Assembly (NCBI RefSeq): GCF_901933205.1 | Contig: NC_044574.1 | Coordinates: 21,127,733 to 21,191,732, forward strand | Source: Camarhynchus parvulus | Taxonomy: Eukaryota > Chordata > Aves > Passeriformes > Thraupidae | Length of the DNA stretch: 64,000 nt | Direction of reading: 5' to 3' | In this document: positions 23,681-36,435 of the stretch, piece after piece | How the letters are laid out: each line of letters opens with the position of its first letter | Position numbering within the stretch: position 1 is the stretch's first letter | Made by a program: the position numbers and the translations under genes | Notes under the pieces: model-generated | What the model saw: only the letters and a program-made list of their open reading frames with translations | What the model was told of the DNA's origin: nothing | Databases searched by the model: none

Positions 23681-24386
23681 TGAGTGTCACAGGCAAAATC
23701 AAACTTGACTTTGGAAAATTTAATTTAATTTTTAATTTATTGCCAACTAAATCAAGTGGAATTTTTAATTTTGCCTTTGGGAAACTTCACCATACCCCTT
23801 CTTCCAAGGCTCACCTTCACTCTTTCATTCCCAGCTCCTTCCTCTGAGCAGTGCAGGGAGAAAGGGATTGGGACTTATAGTCAGTCTTTAACAGTACCTG
23901 TCTGCAGCTTTTTTCTCATCACTTTTCCACCCTCTTCCACCTTGGGATCTCCAAACAACTGCAGTCCCTTCAGGAAATATTCACAAGTTGTGGTGCGGAG
24001 TCCTCCATGGCTTCCAGTGTGGCCATATTGCTCAAGGATGGTTTTCTCCACAGACTGCTGGGGAAACACCTGCTCCAGCACCAAGAGTATCTATCTCCTT
24101 CCTTTCTTTATTTTTTGGCCTTTATGTTACCAGGGCTTTTTCTCATGATGGTTTTGTTGTTTGTTTCTTTTTTCCTTATTCCTCACTGTTCTCTGCGTTT
24201 AAACATGTTTTCCCAGAGGTGATACCAGCTTGTCTGAGGGGCTCAGCTGTGCCCTGTGGTGTGTCTGTGATGGAGCCAGCTGGAATCAGCTGTGCTCAGC
24301 ACAGGGCAGCCCCAGCCTCTCCTCACAGAGGCCATCCCTGCAGCCTCTGCTGCTGGCGCCTGGGCACCTGCACACAGTGCAGTACA
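23681..24386 (-). mobile_element. Probable solo ERV LTR, GC-rich
   Basis: On the minus strand it begins TGTACTGCACTG at 24386. It runs through a GC-rich U3 with GGCTGCAGGGATGGCC and GAGCCCCTCAGACAAGC, then a TATA-like AACATGTTTAAACG (about 24196-24209). It continues to 'AACTTCACC..GGAAACTTC'-type plus-strand sequence and ends GACACTCA at 23681. In the plus direction the block CTTGACTTTGGAAAATTTAATT near 23704 is a hallmark I remember from a widespread bird LTR group. The string ACAATG lies at 23677-23682 and 24384-24389, across both ends. Coding-like frames on it (up to 176 codons at 23988-24518) come from GC-rich repeat DNA and are not genes. Confidence 0.62.
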
Positions 24387-27300
24387 ATGCATCAAACAAA
24401 GCACATTCCAACAATATCTGATTTTTACTTCCTGAAATTTGAGCACTTTTATTCCTCTCCAGGAAATTATGCTGACATTGCTCCCCTTTCAAAAGGAAGA
24501 GCAACTGAACTTCTATGACTTTCATGACAGTAAAGCTTTAATATGAAATAAGTAATTGAGCAAATAAAATGGATGATTAATTAAGCAAAAATTTGATGTG
24601 TTTTCCCACTTGAAAATTTATCTATCCAATCAATAATCTCAACCTTCCTTACTTGATATATGTTTGACAATAATTGAATAAAAACCCCCTATATTTGGGA
24701 CCAAGCATATACCATGTATTCACTTTCAGCTCAAATTTCATTTTTCACAATGGCCCAGTTGAGCAAGGGCTTTCGGAGAAGATGTATACTTGCACTTACT
24801 GGAATCTGATGTAATCACTAAGAAACATTTTAAACAGATAAGCAACTGTTCTTCAAAATGTTCTGTAAATCTACTTCAAAACTGAATAAAACCTGAAAAT
24901 TTATTACAAGAGGACATATGTCCTGCAGGATCAGATAAGTTATATTATTTTACTGCACAATTAATGCATACTGTAAGGTACTGCTAATGAAAAAAATATA
25001 TGCAGTAAAATTTCCATTTTTCATTGGCAATTCCTAATATGAACTTCTTTCTCAACTTTCATGGTGACATTAATATCTTTATTTCTACAGAATTATATTA
25101 TTACATGATAGGCTATAACTATAGTGTAACATATTGTACAAAAACCAATGGCATATGTGATTCTGCAATGCTGTGAGAAAAGCTGATAATAGCATCACAA
25201 AAGCTTCTTTACTTTCAGTTTTGGCAATTATACATATTATACATATTATGGTGTTCCAGGCAGCCAAAGGGAAGAAAGGCACAGCTTTCACTGAGCTATG
25301 CAAAAGGTGCATACTTATAGTCTGACATGTGGTTTGTGATTTGAGTAATCTGTTCTTAAGTCACAATTATAATTATACTGGATGAGCACAATGGCAATCC
25401 AAAGATGGACAGATGGGTTTTAGCTGGCCTCGTTCTAGGGAATAAAGGAGGATAATTGCTAGAGTTTGTAAATATTGACCTGATTGAGAGATGCCATTTT
25501 AGGTTATTTTAACATCTGAGAACAGAAATCTACAAAATCTGATAAACTGCATTACTTCCTATTGTTACTTTCATATGTAAAGAACTATATATCATCTATG
25601 AAGTTAAAGAATAGTTACAGCATGTACTATACAGTTTCCCTAGATAAAGCAATTTGTTACATTTCGGGGACACTGATGGACTCAGTGTCGGCTTAATACC
25701 TTTAAATTTTCTCTCTGTGTCCCTGCTGTTAACAGTCATGATCTTCCACAGAGTATCTTTCTCCATAATCAGACATTTAGTGCAGCTGATGTAATTTTTT
25801 TTTCGAGAGTGATAGCTTTTACAGCACTTTTTCATCAATTTCTATCAGAATGAGGTCAGTTCATGTGTAGAAGAGTGAACAAACAAACTGCTGTCCCCTA
25901 AAAATCTGCTAAGTAAAAAAAGAGAAGAAATCTGTTCCTTATATTTCTCTGGAGTCCCAAAATAATAAAAATACATTAAAATTTCCAGGATAAAGCATAA
26001 AAAAACTGAGATCAAATCTGTTAAGCATTGTAATGTGATTTTTGATCATGAGATTCAATTTTTTTGTTGTTTTTGCATCATCAAATTAGTTCTTTCAGTA
26101 TTATCAGCCTGCAATCACACTATTTGCTGGTTTAAAATATCAATCATATCTCTGAAGCAGGTCTTGTTACTTAAATCTTGTCTTTTTCTTCTCCTTTAAT
26201 TAATTTCCTTTGGGTACATCATTAGATAGCTGAAGTAAATCAGTAGTTGTGTACTACCAGGAGTAATCAGGTTCCTATGAATTCTCTGGTCAACAGTTTC
26301 CAGTATTCAAATCTTTTTTGGGTCTTGCTAATTCCCAAGAAGAACACTGAACTTGTATATGTTAGTGTTTGAGAAACTAGCTGAGATCTTTTGTTTACAT
26401 CTACTGTAAATTTATCATGGTTAGATCTTCATTTCTGTGTTCACAGAAACGTCTCTGGGTGAATATTGTCACAATACTCTTAATTGTGGTTGGGGTGAGA
26501 CACAACCACCCTACTTTATTTTATTTGAGTCTCTGCCAAGAAGTCAGGGAAAATGTTTCAGCATTCTCAAATGAATGTCCTTGCTCTGAAGCAAGGGACT
26601 GTAATTTGATCATCACACAGCACATTTAGCTTCCAGTGTTGATGCAGTCTAGGATTATTACCTACAGAAACATTATTTATTTCTTACCTAAATCTAAAGC
26701 TGAAGCTGAACAATTTAAGTGATAAGGTTTTACACTAAGAAAATAATTATGTGTGTAATATTTTCCAACAATTTCTTCAAATCAAAATACAAATAGGCAT
26801 TTACTATGTTCTCATGTGCTCTCTAGTTCATAGCAATATTGTATTTTCTTGGATTAATTACCAGAAATATTTTGTCATAATTATTCATTATTATATAATT
26901 GAGAAATCTTGTACAGTAGAGATATTTGGACACATTTGCAAATTATAAAATTATTAAACAATCCAGTTTGTGTATTTAAGATCATTCTTCTAGCAAAGAC
27001 AAACAAAACTTGATGGAATTGTATATACTAGGTAAGCTATATCTTAATTTCATAGGAATGAAAGCTACCCTTTTTTTTTCTGTCGAGATTCATACTAGAA
27101 GCAAAACTGAGATAAGAAAAAAAACAACTGAAAAATGCCAACACAGAATGCTTTGTTAAATACCAGGTTAAGCTTGACTATAGCATTTCACACATTTATT
27201 CTCATTTATGTGGCAGTAAAATATCCAGCCAAAGTCAAGTGTGTGTCATCCAGGCATGATTTACTGAGCCTTAAAAAGAACACAAGATAATTTAACATAT

Positions 27301-29375
27301 TTTCTTGCACATCCTCTGATGTCTAGCTTCAATATTTTTGGAAACCTTTACATCTGACACAAACAGATAAGGAAGAGTTTCAATGAAATTTCTTGAGAGG
27401 AATGTATTTGATTTGCTTTTTTTGAAGCTGATACCTTATTTTTTCAGTTCCAAACTTGTTTTTTACTCTTTGAGATCATCTATACCACATAACAGAATCA
27501 ACAGTATTCCTTTGCCTTTTTGTTTTTAGAAGGAACGTAACAAAATAAAAAAGGTAAATTTAAATTTCAAGCAACCATTTAAAGTGCGGAAAATTAAATT
27601 ACATTTTTTTTAGATTAGAATAATTTGAAGGAATTTTCTCAGGAAGTTTCAATGGGGCTATAATACATAAGCTTAAATAAAGCATCTCCAAAACATATGC
27701 ATATTAGGTGTGAGATCCTTATAATCTTTTGCTCCACAGATTTCTACCTATTTTCTCATACTTCTTGCTAAATTGCACGCAGTCTCAGCCAGAATATTTA
27801 CTTACATTGCACATTTAGGGTTTTAATTTTTGCCATCATATGTAATGGGTGATTTGAATTGCTGGTTTGTGGTGAAAGCACATTTTTAATTCCTCTTTCT
27901 TAAATATGGAGGGCACTGATCTAGATATTGAAACAAAAAAGGACCTCCAGTATATGAATGGCTATAAAACATTACAGTAGATACAGGTTGTTTCAGCATC
28001 TCCGTTATTCCAGGTTACATTGGAACATTAGAGGATTTATAGCTCTGAGCAGATAATTCTCCCTGGATTTTGATGTGGCTGGCTGCACATATCTTTGTGT
28101 GAGAAAGCTAAATCACAGAGAATTTCACTGTCCATATGAACTAGATTAAGAAACAATACTGACAATCTGAGAACAGTCTGGGAAAAGAAAATGAATCAAT
28201 GAATCTCTCAAGAGGCCAAGCAGGTTATAATAGCAACTACTATGAGCAGTACAAATTCGCAGTGATACCAGCAGAGAATCACAATGTGATAGCATCACAT
28301 ACCAAATTAGTAACTAAAAGAGCCACAGTGCTATTGGTTAGGAAGCGAACTTTACAACATTTAAGAACAGTCAGAATTCATACACTTCAGTATAGTAAAA
28401 AACAAGCAAAAAACAACAAAGAATTATTTTGTGGATGAGAGGAACTTTTGGGTTTTTTTGTGTGGAATTGGCTAAAATTAAGCTAAGATAAATAATTTGA
28501 AAAATTTGAACTTAGTCAAATAAAATTCTGCTTCTAGAAACTATTAAAGTATAGAAGACTAAAACACTAATAAACCAGTTCAGTACCCCTGTTACAGTAG
28601 TAACTGAATATTTTCCAGGAAGCTGAATGAGAGGATATTATCTATCTAAAGATAATATAAATTATATAGGTAGTATCAGTTTTATACTTGAAAATAATTC
28701 AATATTAATCACATAATCATAGAAAGCAGGACTTCATTACAACTAGACCAACTTTGTATTTAAAGAACAATTGTGATAAGGACTAAGCTTGTTAAGGCAA
28801 GGGTTTAAACAGGAAAATATAAAAAACCCCAGAATTAATGCAGATTACACTACCAGTAGCAGAACAGAAGGTCTTAAGATGGCCAAATATAATGTGATTT
28901 TTGTACATCCTAGTTTACTGTTACTGCCTACCTTCTTGCCTTTAAAATGCTTGCAATTCCTGTAACTAATATACTTCATTATCCTGGCTACTCTGCTGTA
29001 TTTCTCTTGTTCCTGTATCAGATACCTTATTTTTGCATTTTTGTTAAAAATAAACGAACAAACAAGAACCATCTGGAGTTATCAACTATATTGTGTACTT
29101 TTCTGATTTTTGTTTAAAAAATGTTCCTATTAAAAATATAAAAAAAATTTAGAAGTTAATAAGAATTTGTTTTTAAAATCCTATTATAAAATAGAAAAGA
29201 TTATCCTGATTATTCTACATTTCTATATTGTGTATTGGTGAAAATATATTTTATATGGACACATTGATATGCCTGGAATTTCATACCATTATCAGTATGG
29301 AATATTCGTTTTTCACAAAGGAAATATGTTCTTCCATCTTTTGATGTTAACATCAGTTTGTCCTTTGCTTACTCA
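24387..29375. other. AT-rich unique DNA, no element seen
   Basis: Five kilobases with no recognised gene or mobile element. A short hairpin GACACTGA-TGGAC-TCAGTGTC is at about 25669-25689. All frames are below about 81 codons. A weak resemblance to a CR1 end near 28710-28755 is not strong enough to call. Confidence 0.5.
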
Positions 29376-30262
29376 GTGTGTTCACAGATGACACAAAACT
29401 GGGAGAAGTGGCCAAGACCCCAGAGTGCTGTACAACCCTTCAGAAGAACCTGGACAGATTGGAGAGATGGGCACAGAAGAACTTTCTGAAATTCAGCAAA
29501 GTGGCAAATACAGGGTCCACCACCTGAGGAAGAACAATCCCCTCCACCAGTACAGGCCTGGGAAAGACCTGCTGGGAAACAGGTCTGTGGAGAATTATCT
29601 GGCAGCCCTGGTGGACAGTAAGCTGTCGATGAGCCAGCAGTGTCCTTGTGGCCTTGCAGGCCAATGCTACCCTGGGGTGCACTAGGAAAAGCATTGCCAG
29701 CAGGTCCAGTCCAGATCCTGCCCCTCTGCTCAGCCCTGGTGAGGCCACATCTGTAGTGCTGTGTCCAGCTCTGGGCTCCTTAGGACAAGAGAGACATGGA
29801 GCTCCAGGGGTGGGTCCAGCAGAGGGCAACGAGGACAATAAGGGCAATTGGGTGACTGGAGCATCTCTGTTACAAGGAAAGGCTGAGAGAGTTGGGCCAG
29901 CTCAGCCTCAAGAAGAGATGACTGAAAAGGGATCTCAACAATGTATTTAAATATCAGAAGGGGGGATTCAGGAGGATGGGGCCAGGCTCTTCTTGGTGGT
30001 GACGAGCAACAGGGCCAAAAGCAATGGGCAGAAACTGATGCACAGGATCTTCCACCTGAATTTGAGGAAGAACTTCTTTACTGTGTGAGTGACCAAGCAC
30101 TGGAACAGGTTGGCCAGAGATGCTGTGGATTCTCCCTCACTGGAGATAATCAAGAATCATCTGGACACAATCCTGTGCCATGTGGCCTAACAGGGGGGTT
30201 GGACCAGATGACCCACTATGGTCCCTTCCAACTTTAGCCATCATGTGATTCTGTGATGTGCT
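29376..30262 (+). mobile_element. CR1 LINE 3' part, well preserved, 5'-truncated
   Basis: It opens inside RT ('VFTDDTKLGEVAK', about 29380-29415: the F-A/T-D-D motif region, here TDD), and passes 'TTLQKNLDRLERWAQKN' (about 29436-29487), 'DSKLSMSQQCPC' (about 29615-29650) and the thumb region. It ends in a complete CR1 3' end: GGACACAATCCTGTGCCATG at about 30162, GGTCCCTTCCAACTTTAGCC at about 30219 and GTGATTCTGTGATG at about 30245. An A-run follows at 30263. It is the least decayed CR1 here, but it still has stops and frameshifts. Truncation at the 5' side is typical of LINE insertion. Confidence 0.85.
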
Positions 30263-32709
30263 AAAAAAAAAAATCAATTATAATTGACTCAGTGGAGGAA
30301 GACAGGGAAAACTGACTTGGGTTTTAGAAACTTAATAGGACAAAGTCATACTCTCTCTCTTTTTTTTTTTAATTCACTGAATAATCATGAATCCATTAGT
30401 GAAGATGAAAATACTGCAGCAAATTAATTAGGATTAAAATAAAAAGAAAATTTAAAAGCAGGGATCTCTTCCAAATACATGGCAATAGAATTAGAAAGAA
30501 TATGGAGACGAAAATCTATAGTTATTATCACTCATGCATAGAGAAAGATTTCTTGGAGGACTATCATCATTATCATGGGCAGTGGAACTTTCTGCAGTAT
30601 GCACCTTCTCTTTTCTACTCACTTCTTGAATCTCCCAGTTATTCTTTTGAAAAAAGGCTGTATCAAATAATAGAACTTTACTTTCTCTGCATCTTTAAGA
30701 ATCTCCAGTTTGGCTGATTCAAATTTGAAAATAAGTAATTTTGTTGCCCATAGATAAATTTATTTGAATATTAAAACATACTACCTGGTTAATGTAAAAA
30801 GTTAAAAATACAGTGACAAAAAATCTGAGGAATTTTAAGAATATGTAAGATCTTTTTTTTTCTCTTGTTGTGAAAATAGAGATAAATATTGTAACTGAAT
30901 ATGAACCAGAAAACTCCATAGTTAGAGTTCATCCATTTACAATTAGTAGCTTATTCTGCACTCACTCTTATTTGTGGAGGGTTGTCTTTCATCATGTTAT
31001 TTTATATTTCATTATTTTTTCTGTCCTTTTGTATTTGTGTGTTGGATCTATTCACTATTATCATTGAATATTGGCTTTTGTGTAGAGCCAATGTAATTAT
31101 AGGGCTTTTTTATTCCTTCTAAACATTTGAACTTCTATGGATCAAAGCCCTTGATTTATATTTCTTATGATTTTTAAAAATAAAATAATAGTTTTGAAAT
31201 GTAATTGACTGGTAGTTTTACATTTTTTCCCACCTCATGTTCAAAAAACAGAGGAGCAAAGTTTTCTTCATGAACTTACATAATTCATTGTGAAGAAAGC
31301 AGCTGAATATTCATGAGTCAAGCAGAACACATTTTGAAATTTGCTATGGGTTCACTGCCTGCCAGACAGATTAAAGGCATGGAAAAAGAGGATTTCTCCA
31401 GAAATTTTTTCAGTCTAGGTAGGAATACTGCTCAGTGTGATTCTGCTTAATATATTACTCCCCTGCTTCTCTTCTCACATGCAGCTGTGATAGCCCTTGA
31501 AATAGTACCTGTACCTTCTCTCAACTCTTGCTTCTTTATGGCAAGATGTTGCTCACAGACTGAAACAACACCCCACAGAGAAACACGAGTAGCACATTGC
31601 AGTCGATTAGTTTCTCATTTAGTATTTATTTGCACAACAATTGGAGCAATCCAAACCAGACCTAAACAGCATCTCAGCTGCGAGTAGAATCTAACCTCAG
31701 ATACACAGCTGTTAGGGCAGGCTCAATTACTTTTATTCTTGCTGACACCAATGCCAGTGTTAGTTAGGTATCCATGCCTGAGATAACGTAGGTATTTCTT
31801 CATTGCCAGTCAGTTCTTTTGTGATATGAACATTATTTCTAAAGTGGTACATGTCCAGATTAGTGTTAGCAAGACAATAAAGTCACTTTTGGGGATTTAA
31901 TGTGTACTACATATTCTTTAAAACTTTATGAAACTCATAAGACTGTGATCATAACACCTTGTAAATTTTACTCAACCCTAAAGACCGGCTTGTAATCCTT
32001 TCACTGATGAAATTCTGTAGCCTCTAAAGCAGTGGTGAGAGCTACCAGTTTGCTCAAAGTCTGGGATCTTTTTGCTCTGTCCACCAGTAAATAACCACAA
32101 TGTTTCAAATTACTTTCAAGTATTTGAGAACAATCTATAATCTTCCAAATAACATCTACAATCTGAAAAAGGATTAATTATAACTTGAATACTTACAGAA
32201 TATCTAGTTCTTCCTTTCTGTCCTTGAATTCTCTTGCTACATTTTACACTAACAAAATAGTGCTTGGCTGGTATTTTAGGTGTGATCAAACAAAATTACT
32301 AAAGAAATTCCTTATGCAGTTTTATGCCCTGACAATGAAGGAAATAATTGTTACAAGGTCACATTTCCTTTCTTACTGCAGAAAGAGAAGCTGTCAGTGT
32401 TGCCAGAATAGTACATCTTTTGAAATATTTACCGTATGGTGTGAAAATGAATTTATTCTCCTGTCTCTTTATTATTCTTGATATGATTTGACTTGCTATG
32501 TTAAACTAGAACTTACTTGTAGTGAGGGAAAAAAATACTATGACCTTTTCATTTTGGTGGGGGAAAATTTTTTCCTTTTTCCCCTACTTTTTAAAAAAAG
32601 TAGCAAAAATTAATACTTTGTTCAAAAATAAGACCTGGTTCAGTACATTTTTATTTTCATCTTCTTTTTCTCATCTGTACACAAACAGTCTTCATGATGC
32701 TTCAAAGCA
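30263..32709. other. AT-rich unique DNA
   Basis: No gene or recognised repeat. Short A and T runs only. Around 31440-31700 the DNA is somewhat richer in GC and has an acceptor-like CACATGCAG at about 31478-31486, but I see no convincing exon. Confidence 0.5.
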
Positions 32710-32830
32710 GGAAAGACATTGAGGGGCTGGAGCGAGTCTGGAGGAGGGGAGCAGAGCTGGGGAAGGGTCTAGAAAACATCTTATGAGGAGCAGCTGAGGG
32801 AGCTGGGGTTGTTTAGTCTGGAGATGATTG
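32710..32830 (+). mobile_element. Small internal CR1 fragment
   Basis: About 120 bases matching the CR1 ORF2 thumb region: GAGGGGCTGGAGCGAGTCTG, CTTATGAGGAGCAGCTGAGG and GAGCTGGGGTTGTTTAGTCT. These correspond to 'YEEQLRELGLFSLE'. It stops abruptly at a run of AATAAATAATATATAAATAA and has neither the 5' part nor the 3' tail. Confidence 0.78.
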
Positions 32831-33361
32831 AAATAAATAATATATAAATAATATATAAACTCAGTGAATATTTCTAATCATGAAAGATATTCCTAGAGGG
32901 AAAATGTGTAATCAGAAACAAACAAATAACATTATTCTTATAAACTGTAAATATATAGAGCCGCACTGTCAACAGGTAAATACTAACATCAACTGAAGTT
33001 ATGTGATAATTTGCACTAGCTAGTACATAATATTAGCTAAAATGGTAGATATAATAGGTATAATCAGTTGAAAATAATAATACATTATTTTATTACTTAA
33101 AATAATGAGTTTTCATTAATTTAATTGTAGTTTAATTATCAATTTAAAAATAATTTTAAAAAGGTATGAATTAATTCTGGAAGCATATTGTTTTTTAAAA
33201 GCATTTAAAATTTATTTAGACTGTCTATTGTGCTGTCTATTAATAATGAAACTTTTATACATAAAAATATTTATATTTTCTATGACTGCAGCATAACCAT
33301 TTACCCTGGTTATGTATTCAAGCATGATTTTTAGGGTCTTTTTGTTTATCCCACTGGTCTG

Positions 33362-33403
33362 TTTCCATGTCATTTTACATTCTTTCCATGTCATTTTGCA
33401 TTA
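33362..33403. repeat. 21-bp tandem duplication (two copies)
   Basis: Two adjacent 21-bp units, TTTCCATGTCATTTTACATTC without its last base and its near-copy, differ at only two positions in the first 20. Probably a replication-slippage duplication. Confidence 0.8.
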
Positions 33404-35885
33404 ATTTCATACATTCAAAAAATTTGATTGTATGAAATTTGGAATTAAAAAAAAAAGGAAAGGAGAAAACATTCTAACTCAAATGTAAGATTAAACAGAA
33501 TGTCTTGTTCAAAAGGGTCATACAAGTCTAACATCAATGCAAAATACCCAGTTAAAGTAGATTCAGTAATGGAGTCATTCTGTAACACATAGAATGATAT
33601 TTTGATGTGAAATAAATAAAAAAGTGTAAAGCAAAAGAAGCAGACTCTTCTTGCATTTTTCCTTCTTTCCCAAGGCTGGAACAACTGGGAATACAACCAC
33701 AGAGCTAAGAAAACTTTGAAAAACTGTTCTTAATAACACTTGACATTTGGCCTTGATGTTCCTATAAATTCTCCCTTTGAACAACAGCAATCCCACCTTT
33801 CTGAGAACATGGAATATTTCACGCTACATTAAATTATTTGTGAAAAAAACCCTCAACATGGAACCAAATGACAGTTTCTAATATATTGTTTGGCAGAGTT
33901 CTAAGATTCAGAATATCAACATTTTTACCTAGAGTATTTCAAGCCTTAATACTGTTATGAGTATCTCATTTCTACTGATGTACAATGAAAGGAACTCACA
34001 GGACTTTCCTAAATTCATGTTTGGGAGACATTCAAATACCATGCCACGTGAAGGTATTGATACTCACATATATGAAAATGAAAGAAGTATTTCTAAAATG
34101 AAACAGATGTAAGAAAATAAAAAAATAGGCCTCAACACAAAGAGCCTTAGTGTTATCATTCTTGGCTCCTTAGCATTTAAAAGTCTGTTCTCTGCCTCTA
34201 AGATTTGAATTCCTAATTTTGCATTCAAAAGATAATTTAGGAACTTCAAGAAAGAATCCATATAATTTGTGACCTGTTTAGATTATTACAAACAAATAAG
34301 AAAACCTAGTGTGATAAGGTGTATCTTTAATTATTACTTTCTAGAAAGTGAGATTAAGAGCTAGAATATTATTAGTATTTCAGTATCCAACTAATTATTT
34401 CTGAACTATATTAAACCTTCTCTTTCACTGCAGGACAATGTTCTGGTAATAATAACTAAGGAAAGCCAGGAAAGAAGAAAAGGAAAAATATAAGTGGAAA
34501 GAAATTGAAAGAGATAATGGCTATGTTCTACATACATTTTATTGGATGCAGATTAGGGGAATCTATTTCATTATTATGACTGTTTAAAAATATAGAAGTT
34601 TCATTCTAATCTCTTCTCACTGAATGGAAGAGGACAAAAAATTCCTAGAAAAATAGTTTTGCTTATAAAATATCTTCCATTTTGCCTCTCTCTTAAAATA
34701 ATCTTCAGTTAATAGATATATGTATTTTCCTAGAGCACTGTAAAGTAAATTTATGGCTATTCTTTTGTCCTGCTTCTTTAAAGCAAAAATACAGACAGTC
34801 ACAGAAATTATGTACTTAAATACAAGTTAAATAATATATTCTATATCTTTCCTTGTTGACCTGTTTTTGCTACTTTAATTGAAGTCAACTGCTGTAGCTC
34901 TGATCAATGAAATAAGTATTTTCAAAATACCCCTTTTAAAGTCATGTGAAATACTTTTATTTTTACAGGAAGGAATACAGTGGAACTCTATAGTACAGCT
35001 GGAAATCTTTGGTGTCATTAGAAAAGTAAAGTACTTTCATTATGTTATACATTTTAAAAATAATCCCACACCTAAATTTACTCCTATTCTTTAAACTGAG
35101 TAACATGGAATTAACTTTTCTGATTCTTCCCTGAACTAAATCAATCAATCAATTTGTGACCATTGGAGTTCCACTCTGCAATCACTACTAGAATCTATGA
35201 AATGTGGCACTGCAGAAAAAAAGAAAATTGCTAAGGATTCCAAAGGATGTTGAGATGCCTGCCTCCAAGATGTGGGGCAGCAGGCTATTACCTTCCACTC
35301 TGAATATGGATTTTGTTCTCAGGTAGCATGTCTGTCCTCACTTCCATTCACATATATTCCCTAATCTTTCCAGTGTGGTCAAATTTTTCAGTATTTTTTG
35401 GGCATGGAGTGAAAGTGATTTATTATCATTCTAGTGAGGTCAATTTAGTGTAGGAATTCAAGATTTGCCATGAGAGATTAGATTTCATGCTACCAATCCC
35501 ATAACCATTACAGAATTACCCTCTAGACAGAATCAGGTGCTTCAGAGGTGTCATCCATAGTGCAAAATAATGTATTCAAGACATCTGAATATGAAGACAA
35601 AAAGATGCAGGTAGAAATATACTTTGATAGGGCAAAAAAAAAGGGTAGTTTAGGAGCTGATTCCATTTTAATTGAATTTATGGGATTTTTGCAAGACAGA
35701 AATTTACTGAAACAAACATTATGAGTTTAAGATATATTTGAGAGGAAATAAAACTTTATGAAGATTAATTATAGCAAAATATGGTTAGGAAGATTGTATC
35801 CAAAGTAATTGTCATTGAAGAATGGTGTATTATCATCCAAAGCAATTAGGAAATAGAATTTTCAGGCTATGGTAACAACTTAATA

Positions 35886-35928
35886 TACATAAGGAAAGAA
35901 AACGGAGAAAGTTTTCTTTCCTTATGTA
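35886..35928. repeat. Perfect inverted repeat, 18-bp arms, 7-base loop
   Basis: The left arm 35886-35903 (TACATAAGGAAAGAAAAC) is the exact reverse complement of 35911-35928, with GGAGAAA between. Purines dominate the left arm. It is too short for a standard animal microRNA precursor. It may be a slippage or template-switch product, or part of a small transposon; nothing adjacent decides. Confidence 0.85.
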
Positions 35929-36417
35929 ATTAATTAAAAGGAAAAAAGGGAATGTTTAAAGATCTTTGAAGATGCCTCAGATAGGTACTAGAGTCGAGTC
36001 TAGAAATTGAATGGATGGTTGACAACAAATATTCAGATAAGAGCCAAATACAGAAAAAGTGTCTTTCGGTTACAAAACCAGGATTAGTTTCCTGAGCAAA
36101 GCAGCAATATACAGGGTTGTGGTTGCTTCTCAGTAAACTGGTCAACCTAAATTCACTAAAAAAAGCTTTATTTGGTATTCCAAAAGGAAAATACTCAGCT
36201 TCATGGCTCAGTTTCAACAGAAGGGATGATGGATATTTGTTCTTCATGATGATTATGACCCAGATGTATCTGCTGGACTTTAGTAAAACATTAAGAATGG
36301 TGTCCTTAGTCCTTAGTTCTGTCACATCAGTCTTCCATTCTTGGGAAAGGGTAAATATTCTGATCTCAGGTAAAGGAAACATCAGAAATATACCATATAA
36401 TTTACCATATAAATTAC

Positions 36418-36435
36418 CAATATATATATATATAT
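36418..36435. repeat. (TA)n microsatellite
   Basis: About nine TA units, preceded by a short run of TACCATATAA-like words. Confidence 0.8.

Noticed and set aside
23988..24518. 176-codon plus-strand frame
   Set aside because: It covers an LTR read against its transcriptional direction and runs on into unique AT-rich DNA; the length follows from GC-rich, stop-poor repeat sequence.
28712..28755. Minus-strand CR1 3' end
   Set aside because: AATCATAGAA and CTAGACCAAC match, but the sequence between them does not.
35930..36382. 150-codon open frame on the minus strand
   Set aside because: No domain, AT-driven residues, overlapped by a 107-codon frame on the other strand; treated as chance.
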